Source: an uncultured Collinsella sp.
GTDB lineage: Bacteria; Actinomycetota; Coriobacteriia; Coriobacteriales; Coriobacteriaceae
DNA length: 7,012 bases
Assembly (NCBI GenBank): GCA_902494035.1
Contig: CABURV010000081.1
Span: 1-7,012, forward strand
Reading direction: 5' to 3'
The position numbers and the translations under genes are program-made. Shown piece by piece: positions 1 through 6,179 of this stretch (its first letter is position 1; each line of letters starts with the position of its first letter). Below the pieces are notes generated by a model. It saw nothing but the letters and a program-made list of their open reading frames with translations. It was not told the DNA's origin and did no database searches.

Positions 1-44
1 CCCTCGTTCGGTCAGAAGCGCCGTCGCTGTTTGCGTTTGTGCCG

Positions 45-50
45 TATAAT
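45..50 (+). promoter_or_regulatory. hisS: Candidate -10 box for hisS
   Basis: A perfect TATAAT lies 42 bases before the hisS ATG, which would give a leader of roughly 35 bases. I find no good -35 hexamer at 16-18 bases upstream (the region reads like GTCGCT), and there is no TGn extended -10. The call therefore rests on the -10 box and its placement alone. The bases before it (1-44) contain no gene I can support. Confidence 0.45.
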
Positions 51-92
51 GACCGTTACCTATGACGCGATACAAAAGAAAGGTGTTTGCCC

Positions 93-1406
93 ATGCAGGC
101 ACAGAAGGCGGAGGGAACCCGCGACCTTATCGGCGCCGAGATGCGCGCCTGGCAAAAGATGCAGCAGATTGCGGCCGGCGTGTTCGAGCCGTTTGGTTTT
201 AAACCCATCGAGACGCCCGCGATCGAGCAGGTGGACGTGTTTGTCCACGGTATCGGCCAGTCGACCGACGTCGTGCGCAAGGAGATGTTCCGCGTGTTTA
301 GCGGTGCCAACCTGGAGCGCGTCTTTACCGAGGGCACCGACGCCAAGCTCAAGCCCAAGCAGCGCCTGGCGCTTCGCCCCGAGGGCACGGCCGGTGTGGT
401 GCGCGCCGTCGTGGAGAACAATCTGGTGCCCCAGGGCTCCACGCCGTTTAAGGCGTACTACGCCGAGGCCATGTTCCGCGGCGAGCGTCCCCAGAAGGGC
501 CGCCTGCGCCAGTTCCACCAGGTGGGCATCGAGTGGCTCGGCGCTCCCGATCCGGCGGCAGACGCCGAGTGCATCATCATGCTCATGGAGTTCTACAAGC
601 GCCTGGGCTTCGATCTTTCCAAGCTTCGTCTGCTCATCAACTCGATGGGTGACGCCCAGTGCCGTCCGGCTTACCGCGAGCAGGTTAAGCAGTTCATCCT
701 CGATCACGCAGACGAGATGTGCGACGAGTGCCGCGAGCGCGCCGAGCTTAACCCGCTGCGTGCCTTCGACTGCAAGAACGACCATTGCCGCGAGATCATG
801 GCCGAGGCCCCGCTGATGGGTGACAACCTGTGCGACGAGTGCCGCGAGCACTACGAGCAGGTCAAGCGCTATCTGGATGCCGCCGGTATCGAGTATGTCG
901 AGGATCCCACCCTGGTGCGTGGTCTGGACTACTACACCCGCACCGTCTTTGAGGTCGAGGCTCCCGGTGCCGGCGTCGGCTCCATCGGTGGCGGCGGCCG
1001 CTACGATGGCCTGGTCGAGCTCGAAGGTGGCAAGCCCACGGCGGGCGTCGGCTTTGCCGTCGGTTTTGAGCGCGCCCTGCTGGCCCTGCAGGCCTTTGGC
1101 AGCGATCTGGGTGCCGAGGAGGCCCCGTGCGTCTATGTCGCCAACGCCGGTAAGGAGCTGCGCCAGAACGTCTTTGCCATTACGCAGGAGCTTCGCGCCG
1201 TAGGCATCGTGACCGAGGCCGACTATCAGGGCCGTTCGCTCAAGGCCCAGTTTAAGCAGGCCGATAAGGTAGGCGCCAAGCTCATCCTGGTCCTGGGCGG
1301 CGACGAGCTTGCCGCCGGCAAGGTCAAGGTGCGCGACATGGAGAGCCATGACGAGGTGCTCGCCGATCTGGACAACGTCGTCGAGGCGGTTCGCGAGCGC
1401 CTGTAG
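93..1406 (+). CDS. hisS: Histidyl-tRNA synthetase (HisRS)
   Basis: This cytoplasmic class II aminoacyl-tRNA synthetase (EC 6.1.1.21) charges tRNA-His with histidine using ATP. The 437-residue length is normal for bacterial HisRS. Visible landmarks in order are RPEGTAG (about residues 95-101), motif 2 RGERPQKGRLRQFHQ (129-143), the histidine-binding signature LVRGLDYYT (274-282), the glycine-rich GGGGRYDGLV (299-308) and motif 3 GVGFAVGFER (318-327). A C-terminal anticodon-binding domain follows (about 346-437). The insertion domain carries six cysteines, C210, C213, C227, C232, C247 and C250, in a CxxC-x13-C-x4-C-x14-CxxC pattern that resembles a metal site; similar cysteines occur in some clostridial HisRS from memory. 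I chose ATG 93 because AGAAAGG (77-83) ends 9 bases before it. The in-frame TTG at 87 is only 3 bases from that site. No second synthetase gene follows; the gene appears to end in its own terminator. Confidence 0.98.
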   Translation: MQAQKAEGTRDLIGAEMRAWQKMQQIAAGVFEPFGFKPIETPAIEQVDVFVHGIGQSTDVVRKEMFRVFSGANLERVFTEGTDAKLKPKQRLALRPEGTAGVVRAVVENNLVPQGSTPFKAYYAEAMFRGERPQKGRLRQFHQVGIEWLGAPDPAADAECIIMLMEFYKRLGFDLSKLRLLINSMGDAQCRPAYREQVKQFILDHADEMCDECRERAELNPLRAFDCKNDHCREIMAEAPLMGDNLCDECREHYEQVKRYLDAAGIEYVEDPTLVRGLDYYTRTVFEVEAPGAGVGSIGGGGRYDGLVELEGGKPTAGVGFAVGFERALLALQAFGSDLGAEEAPCVYVANAGKELRQNVFAITQELRAVGIVTEADYQGRSLKAQFKQADKVGAKLILVLGGDELAAGKVKVRDMESHDEVLADLDNVVEAVRERL

Positions 1407-1463
1407 CGCATCTTTTTGAGCTTCGGGCCTGCTAACGTGCCCTGCTCATGGAGAGCGATTGTT

Positions 1464-1499
1464 ACGGGGGTGTTTCGCTTTTATGCGGAATGCCCCCGT
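1464..1499 (+). terminator. Hairpin terminator after hisS
   Basis: The arms 1464-1478 and 1485-1499 form a 15-pair RNA stem: seven perfect pairs at the base (ACGGGGG/CCCCCGT), then eight pairs including three G-U wobbles, with a TTTTAT loop. It starts 58 bases after the hisS stop. The T-run after the stem is short (GTTTA), so termination may be partial, but no gene lies between it and the stop codon. Confidence 0.65.
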
Positions 1500-1550
1500 T
1501 TACGTATGCCGCCCACCGAGAAATACGACCATTTAGGGCAAAAACCTTTG

Positions 1551-1605
1551 CAATGCAGAAAATACTTTTGTGTGGTAAAGCGCAATCAGTGTCGAAAGTA
1601 TTTCT
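1551..1605. repeat. Paired AT-rich repeats (candidate operators) upstream of ppc
   Basis: Two similar stretches, 1551-1569 and 1587-1605, match at 13 of 19 positions as direct repeats offset by 36 bases. Each contains a small palindrome: AAAA-TAC-TTTT (1559-1569) and GAAA-GTA-TTTC (1594-1604). Because the units are near-palindromic, they also read as an inverted pair, AAATACTTT (1560-1568) and AAAGTATTT (1595-1603). The second unit overlaps the likely -35 region of the ppc promoter, where a bound repressor would block RNA polymerase. A weaker GAAATAC lies at 1520-1526. The regulator is unknown. Confidence 0.4.
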
Positions 1606-1619
1606 CAAGCGCCTATAAT
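1592..1619 (+). promoter_or_regulatory. ppc: Likely sigma-70 type promoter of ppc
   Basis: A perfect TATAAT -10 box (1614-1619) is preceded, at a 16-base spacing, by TCGAAA (1592-1597), which matches TTGACA at 4 of 6 positions. Transcription would start near 1626, leaving a leader of about 35-40 bases that carries the ppc ribosome binding sites. The -35 element lies inside the second AT-rich repeat. Confidence 0.6.
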
Positions 1620-1663
1620 GAATACCGCATGTTACGTGCATAGAAGGAGGAATGGGAGGAAAC

Positions 1664-4477
1664 GTGGCTGAGAACCTAAGCAACCAGTCTGTACCCGAAG
1701 CCGCGGCGCGCGTCGCTGCCGTGGTCAACCGCCTCGTTAACCGAATCGGCTCGAATGCCGAGTCCAGGGAGCGTCTCGCCGAGATCGAGATCCCCGAGGA
1801 GCTGCGCGACAATCTGGCGCTGTTCTTGCGCCTGGAGCGCCGTGTGCTTAGCGAGTATGATCCCGAGATCGCGGACCTGTTCGACAAGATTTTGACAGCC
1901 GAGATTGTGGTCAATGCCGGCAACCCCGGTACCTGCGCTGCCGACGAAGCCGTCGACGAGCAGGGCGTGCCCACCGCCGACGAGCCCACTGCCGTGGCAT
2001 TTCGTGAGGTCGTCGATTTGATCGACAGCCTGCCGCTCGATAAGCAGCAGGTCATCGTTCGCGCCTTTACGAGCTTTTTCCATCTGGCAAACCTGTCGGA
2101 GGAGAACTACCGTGTGGCGCAGCTGCGCGAGCGCGAGGCCGGTGCGTCGACCGATACCGAGGTCGATCCTGCCAACGAGCTTACCGTTGCCTATCACCAG
2201 CTGGTGAATGAGCTGGGTGTCGAGGGTGCCAACGAGCTGCTCGACAAGCTCGAGTTCCACCCTGTCTTTACCGCACATCCCACCGAGGCCCGTCGTAAGG
2301 CCGTCGAGGGCAAGATCCGCCGTATCTCCAACCTGCTGGAGGAGCGTCCGCGTCTGGGCGGCTCCGACCTGGTGGAGAACGAGCGCCATATGCTGCAGGA
2401 GATCGACGCCCTGGTGCGTACGAGTCCCATCGCGCTCAAGAAGCCCACGCCGGTCGAGGAAGCCGATACCATCATCGACATCTTCGATAACACGCTGTTC
2501 GACGTTATCCCCGTTATCTATCGTCGTTTTGACGATTGGGTGCTGGGCGACAAGGCCGGTACTGTGCCGCCGCTGTGCCCGGCGTTCTTCCATCCCGGCA
2601 GCTGGATCGGTTCCGACCGCGACGGTAACCCCAACGTCACCGCCAAGGTGAGCCGTGAGGTCGCCGCCAAGTACTTTACGCACATGGTGCTCAAGCTCGA
2701 GGACAAGTGCCGCCACATCGGCCGCAACCTCACGCTCGAGGCTACCTACAGCAAGCCGTCGGCCGAGCTCATTAACCTGTGGAACCATCAGGTCGAGATG
2801 AGCCCTCGTTACACGGCCCGCGCCGAGCTGATCTCCGAGCACGAGCCGCATCGCGCCGTCATGCTCGTCATGGCCGACCGCCTGAACGCCACCGTCCGTC
2901 GTATCACCGACACCATGTACCACAGCGCCGATGAGTTCCTGGAGGACCTGCGCGTCGTCCAGCGCTCGCTGGCCGCCTGCGGTGCCGTCCGTGCTGCCTA
3001 CGGCCCGGTCCAGACCATCATCTGGCAGGTCGAGTCCTTCGGCTTCCATATGGTCGAGATGGAGTTCCGTCAGCACTCCGTGGTGCATGCCCGCGCCCTT
3101 AAGGATATCCACGAGAACGGTATCCATGGCGACCTGCAGCCCATGACGCGCGAGGTCATCGATACCTTCCGCGCTATCGGCTCCATCCAAAAGCGCTACG
3201 GCAAGAAGATGGCGCACCGCTACATCATCTCGTTTACCAAGAGCGCTCAGCATGTGGCCGACGTCTTTGAGCTGGCGCACCTGTCCTTTGCACACGAGGA
3301 GGATGTCCCCGAGCTCGACGTGATCCCGTTGTTCGAGCAGCTCGAGGACCTCGAGGGCTGCGTCGACGTGCTCGATCAGATGCTTACGCTGCCCGTGGTG
3401 CAAAAGCGCCTTGCCCAGACCAACCGCCGCATGGAGGTCATGCTGGGCTATTCCGACTCTTCCAAGGATGCCGGTCCTACCACGGCCATGCTCGCGCTGC
3501 ACTCCGCGCAGGAGCGCATCGCCAAGTGGGCAGAGAAGAACGATATCGACCTGGTGCTCATGCACGGTCGCGGCGGTGCCGTGGGCCGTGGCGGCGGCCC
3601 GGCCAACAAGGCCGTGCTGGCGCAGCCCAAGGGTTCGGTCAACTGCTTCTTTAAGCTTACCGAGCAGGGCGAGGTCATCTTTGCCCGTTACGGTAACCGC
3701 ACGCTGGCTCAGCGCCATGTTGAGTCCGTTGCTGCCGCAACGCTTTTGCAGTCGGCCCCGAGTGTCGAGAAGACCAACACCGAGACCACGCAGAAGTTCT
3801 GGGATATGGCCGAGAAGCTCAACACCGCAAGCCACGAGCGCTATCTGGACCTGCTGAACACCGAGGACTTTACGCCATGGTTCTCGACCGTGACGCCGCT
3901 GACCGAGGTCGGTCTGCTGCCGATCGGCTCGCGTCCCGCCAAGCGCGGCTTGGGTGCCAAGTCGCTCGACGACCTGCGTACCATCCCGTGGATCTTCAGC
4001 TGGAGCCAGGCGCGCATTAACCTGGCCGCTTGGTACGGTCTGGGCACCGCCTGCGAGCAGCTTGGCGATCTTGACCAGCTCAAGGCTGCCTACCAGGAGT
4101 GGCCGTTCTTCCGCACCTTTATCGACAACATCGAGATGTCGATCGCCAAGACCGACCAGCGCATCGCCAAGATGTATCTGCACCTGGGCGATCGCCAGGA
4201 TCTGTCCGAGAAGGTCTTCACCGAGATGCAGCTCACGCGTAAGTGGGTCCTTGCCATCGTCGGTGATGAGTGGCCGCTGCAGCGTCGCCGCGTGCTCGGT
4301 TGCGCCGTCCGCGTGCGCAACCCCTACGTCGACGCCCTGTCCATCGCCCAGGTCCGCGCCCTTCGCGAGGTGCGTATGAACCAGGACGAGATGGCCGAGG
4401 AGAAGAAGGCCGAGTACATGAGCCTGATTCTTTCGACTGTGACCGGCGTCTCGGCAGGATTGCAGAACACGGGGTAA
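1664..4477 (+). CDS. ppc: Phosphoenolpyruvate carboxylase (PEPC)
   Basis: PEPC (EC 4.1.1.31) joins phosphoenolpyruvate and bicarbonate to form oxaloacetate and phosphate. It supplies aspartate-family synthesis and, in fermenting anaerobes, the malate-fumarate-succinate branch. All family signatures are present, numbered from GTG 1664: FTAHPTEARR with the catalytic His (about 202-211), GSDRDGNP (316-323), MLGYSDSSKDAG (593-604), the HGRGGAVGRGGGP loop (634-646), GSRPAKRG (755-762) and the C-terminal QNTG (934-937). The IAK lysine near 829, RNPY arginine near 885 and Asn near 935 appear to match residues that bind the inhibitor aspartate in E. coli PEPC, so feedback inhibition is plausible. The length of 937 residues is somewhat above the E. 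coli 883; part of the excess is an N-terminal stretch at about 84-110. GTG 1664 follows GGAGG (1655-1659) by four bases. ATG 1652, which adds four residues, is one base from AAGGAGG (1644-1650), too close for normal initiation. Confidence 0.98.
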   Translation: MAENLSNQSVPEAAARVAAVVNRLVNRIGSNAESRERLAEIEIPEELRDNLALFLRLERRVLSEYDPEIADLFDKILTAEIVVNAGNPGTCAADEAVDEQGVPTADEPTAVAFREVVDLIDSLPLDKQQVIVRAFTSFFHLANLSEENYRVAQLREREAGASTDTEVDPANELTVAYHQLVNELGVEGANELLDKLEFHPVFTAHPTEARRKAVEGKIRRISNLLEERPRLGGSDLVENERHMLQEIDALVRTSPIALKKPTPVEEADTIIDIFDNTLFDVIPVIYRRFDDWVLGDKAGTVPPLCPAFFHPGSWIGSDRDGNPNVTAKVSREVAAKYFTHMVLKLEDKCRHIGRNLTLEATYSKPSAELINLWNHQVEMSPRYTARAELISEHEPHRAVMLVMADRLNATVRRITDTMYHSADEFLEDLRVVQRSLAACGAVRAAYGPVQTIIWQVESFGFHMVEMEFRQHSVVHARALKDIHENGIHGDLQPMTREVIDTFRAIGSIQKRYGKKMAHRYIISFTKSAQHVADVFELAHLSFAHEEDVPELDVIPLFEQLEDLEGCVDVLDQMLTLPVVQKRLAQTNRRMEVMLGYSDSSKDAGPTTAMLALHSAQERIAKWAEKNDIDLVLMHGRGGAVGRGGGPANKAVLAQPKGSVNCFFKLTEQGEVIFARYGNRTLAQRHVESVAAATLLQSAPSVEKTNTETTQKFWDMAEKLNTASHERYLDLLNTEDFTPWFSTVTPLTEVGLLPIGSRPAKRGLGAKSLDDLRTIPWIFSWSQARINLAAWYGLGTACEQLGDLDQLKAAYQEWPFFRTFIDNIEMSIAKTDQRIAKMYLHLGDRQDLSEKVFTEMQLTRKWVLAIVGDEWPLQRRRVLGCAVRVRNPYVDALSIAQVRALREVRMNQDEMAEEKKAEYMSLILSTVTGVSAGLQNTG

Positions 4478-4500
4478 TCGATAGCCCTGTGGCTCTCACC

Positions 4501-4627
4501 GGGGCCCGATGGGTTTCCCTCTGAATGCGTCCTCGCACTTGAAGCCCCCTTATCCTGCTCCTTCGGAGCTGCGGATAAGGGGGCTTCGTGCTGCGGAATG
4601 CATTCAGAGGGAAACCCATCGGGCCCC
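4501..4627. repeat. Nested inverted repeat after ppc
   Basis: The arms 4501-4528 and 4600-4627 are perfect reverse complements over 28 bases (outer end GGGGCCC, inner end GAATGC). Inside lies a second perfect stem of 15 bases, 4541-4555 with 4573-4587, flanked by a GCAC/GTGC helix across a two-base bulge. At the tip is a five-pair stem, GCTCC/GGAGC, with a TTC loop. The element begins 24 bases after the ppc stop. No target-site duplication is visible at its ends, and it encodes no protein. Its 5' half resembles the sequence leading into the terminator at the end of the window (29/41 identical, ungapped). Confidence 0.9.
4541..4587 (+). terminator. Probable terminator of ppc (core of nested repeat)
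   Basis: GAAGCCCCCTTATCC (4541-4555) pairs perfectly with 4573-4587, capped by a GCTCC-TTC-GGAGC stem-loop. The position just after ppc and the very stable stem fit transcription termination or protection of the 3' end. However, no T-run follows either this stem or the outer 28-base stem, so it is not a textbook intrinsic terminator. Confidence 0.6.
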
Positions 4628-4852
4628 TTCGTCCTCGGTCTTCAGGGATTAAAGCTGAGAAGAAGAATGGCGCGCTTCTCGCCTTACGACTGTAGCGGCC
4701 GCGGTCCCGTTAGGGATCGCGGCTGTTCTGTTGTGGGTCAAATATGAACGTTGTGTTAATGAGTCGGTGGACGGTGGAGTTTTTCGGTGAGCGGCGTATC
4801 CTTCCAACGGTTTATCTAGTGTGTCAGTTGAAAAGGAAGAGGGCGCTCGTCA
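4628..4852 (+). other. Intergenic leader before the racemase gene
   Basis: I see no supported gene in these 225 bases. A CGTCCTCGG (4630-4638) directly after the inverted repeat matches a block shared by the two gene-end hairpins. A hairpin at 4694-4727 is described separately. A small ORF (4667-4747, 26 codons) has only a poor ribosome binding site (GAGAAG) and no recognisable product. From 4728 to 4831 the sequence is less GC-rich, as expected for promoter DNA, but no -35/-10 pair is convincing; TTGTGG (4731-4736) with GTTAAT (4755-4760) is the best I find, and it is weak. Confidence 0.5.
4694..4727 (+). terminator. Terminator-like hairpin upstream of the racemase gene
   Basis: The arms 4694-4708 and 4713-4727 can form 15 pairs including G-U wobbles. 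The 11-pair core, GCCGCGGTCCC with GGGATCGCGGC, has one wobble and a GTTA loop. A moderately T-rich stretch (CTGTTGTG) follows. It could be a second terminator shielding the racemase gene from ppc readthrough, or an attenuator in a leader transcript. The sequence cannot distinguish these. Confidence 0.45.
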
Positions 4853-6130
4853 TTGTTTGAATGTGAACTGCCGTTTGACCACAAGACGTTGCATCTGGAG
4901 CTCGAGGATAAGAACTTCGCGGGTGTGATGGAAGGTCATCAAAACGAGTTTAAGACCACGAAATCGCAGGAAGAGCTGGTAGAGGAGTCGCTTGCCAACC
5001 CTTATGGCTCGCCGTCGCTCGAGGAGCTTTGTGCTGGCAAGAAGGATATTGTCATTATTAGCTCCGATCATACGCGTCCCGTTCCCTCGCGTGTGACGAT
5101 GCCTATTCTGCTGCATCACATCCATTCCGCTGCGCCCGAGGCTCGCGTGCGCATTTTGGTTGCTACGGGTATGCATCGTCCGTCGACGCATGAGGAACTC
5201 GTCAACAAGTACGGCGAGGAGATCGTTGCCAACGAGGAAATCGTTATGCACGTCGCGACTGACGACAGCATGATGAAAAAGATCGGCACCCTGCCTTCTG
5301 GTGGCGAGTGCATCATCAACAAGATTGCCGCCGATTGCGATCTGCTGCTTGCCGAGGGCTTTATTGAGCCGCACTTCTTTGCCGGTTTCTCTGGTAGCCG
5401 CAAGTCCGTCTTGCCTGGCATCGCCAGCTACAAGACCATCATGTACAACCACAACGGTCAGTTTGTGAACGATTCCCATTCGCGTGCCGGCAACCTGTGC
5501 CACAACCACGTGAGCGAGGACATGTTTGCCGCTGCCGAGATGGCTCACCTTGCCTTTGTGCTCAACGTGGTGCTCAACGGCAAGCATGAGGTTATCGGCT
5601 CCTTTGCAGGCGACATCCATAAGGCACACGAGGCTGGCTGCGAGTTCGTGAAGAGCCTTGCCGGCGTTGAGCCCGTCGAGTGCGAGATCGCCATCACCAC
5701 CAACGGCGGCTACCCGCTCGACCAGAACATCTATCAGGCCGTGAAGGGCATGTGCTCTGCCGAGGCCACGCTTCCCGAGGGCGGCGTGATCATCGACGTC
5801 GCCGGTTGTGCCGACGGCCACGGTGGCGAGGGCTTCTATCACAACATCGCCGACAACGATCCGGCGGAGTTTGAGCGTGCCTGCATCGACCGTCCTAAGG
5901 ACGAGACCCTGCCCGACCAGTGGACGAGCCAGATCTTTGCCCGCATCCTGGCGCATCACCCTGTGATCATGGTCACCGACCTGTGCGATCACCAGATGAT
6001 CAAGGATATGCACATGACGCCGGTCAACACCCTCGATGAGGCGCTCAAGCTCGCCTTTGAGATGAAGGGTGCCGATGCCAAGGTGGCCGTCATTCCCGAT
6101 GGCCTGGGCGTTGTCGTCGCTCAGCACTAG
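4853..6130 (+). CDS. larA: LarA-family nickel-dependent lactate (2-hydroxyacid) racemase
   Basis: LarA (EC 5.1.2.1) interconverts D- and L-lactate with a nickel-pincer nucleotide cofactor; homologues act on other 2-hydroxyacids. The 425-residue product matches the L. plantarum enzyme (424 residues) in length. By the published L. plantarum numbering, as I recall it, the key residues occupy identical positions: D72 and R75 in SDHTRPVP, the acid-base histidines H108 (TGMHRPST) and H174 (IEPHFFAGF), the cofactor-tethering K184 (GSRKSVLPG), the nickel ligand H200 (YNH), and Y294, Q295 and K298 in QNIYQAVK. This supports an active racemase or epimerase; lactate as substrate is an inference. No signal peptide is visible, so it should be cytoplasmic. 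The TTG at 4853 is the only start available after the in-frame stop at 4829-4831, and GAGG (4839-4842) lies 10 bases before it. Maturation genes larB, larC and larE are absent from the window. A LarD-like channel gene follows. Confidence 0.9.
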   Translation: MFECELPFDHKTLHLELEDKNFAGVMEGHQNEFKTTKSQEELVEESLANPYGSPSLEELCAGKKDIVIISSDHTRPVPSRVTMPILLHHIHSAAPEARVRILVATGMHRPSTHEELVNKYGEEIVANEEIVMHVATDDSMMKKIGTLPSGGECIINKIAADCDLLLAEGFIEPHFFAGFSGSRKSVLPGIASYKTIMYNHNGQFVNDSHSRAGNLCHNHVSEDMFAAAEMAHLAFVLNVVLNGKHEVIGSFAGDIHKAHEAGCEFVKSLAGVEPVECEIAITTNGGYPLDQNIYQAVKGMCSAEATLPEGGVIIDVAGCADGHGGEGFYHNIADNDPAEFERACIDRPKDETLPDQWTSQIFARILAHHPVIMVTDLCDHQMIKDMHMTPVNTLDEALKLAFEMKGADAKVAVIPDGLGVVVAQH

Positions 6131-6139
6131 TACGCGGCC

Positions 6140-6154
6140 TAAACGAATCGTTTA
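6140..6154. promoter_or_regulatory. 15-base palindrome between racemase and channel genes
   Basis: TAAACGA-A-TCGTTTA is a perfect palindrome with 7-base arms around one central base. It begins 9 bases after the racemase stop and is too compact to be an RNA terminator, so it looks like a binding site for a dimeric repressor or activator. It overlaps by two bases a -10-like TATAAC (6153-6158). I do not recognise the regulator. Confidence 0.5.
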
Positions 6155-6158
6155 TAAC
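6153..6158 (+). promoter_or_regulatory. Possible internal -10 box for the channel gene
   Basis: TATAAC matches the -10 consensus at 5 of 6 positions and would start transcription about 15 bases before the channel gene. There is no recognisable -35 box at the right distance (about 6130-6135 reads GTACGC), so any such promoter would probably need an activator. The overlap with the 15-base palindrome makes it a plausible regulated site. Otherwise the channel gene would be cotranscribed with the racemase gene. Confidence 0.3.
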
Positions 6159-6179
6159 CGACAAGAAAGATAAGGTTTT

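Noticed and set aside
60..1349. Long open frame on the minus strand across hisS (429 codons)
   Set aside because: It lies wholly opposite hisS, has no recognisable motif, and arises from the GC-rich third codon positions of the real gene. The sense frame shows complete HisRS signatures.
1394..1415. GCGC-CTGTA-GCGC hairpin with T-run overlapping the hisS stop
   Set aside because: The stem is only four pairs. The 15-pair hairpin at 1464-1499 is a much better terminator, although ATCTTTTT after the short stem is suggestive.
1416..1643. Small + strand ORF between hisS and ppc (75 codons)
   Set aside because: It runs through the terminator hairpin and the ppc promoter, starts at a TTG without a binding site, and its internal QCRKYF repeat merely reflects the AT-rich DNA repeats.
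1676..4183. Minus-strand open frame of 835 codons across ppc
   Set aside because: It is an antisense shadow of ppc with low-complexity, leucine- and valine-rich composition and no domain. Its length reflects codon bias, not coding.
4233..4619. Minus-strand ORF spanning the ppc 3' end and nested repeat (128 codons)
   Set aside because: It runs from the inverted repeat into antisense ppc, is arginine- and proline-rich, and has no motif or upstream signals.
4501..4627. Insertion sequence or transposon end
   Set aside because: There is no transposase, no target-site duplication, and the arms flank only a short noncoding hairpin. A nonautonomous element cannot be excluded but is not supported by this copy alone.
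4850..6127. Minus-strand open frame of 425 codons across larA
   Set aside because: It mirrors larA almost exactly, is rich in histidine, valine and aspartate as expected from reversed codons, and has no recognisable family motif.
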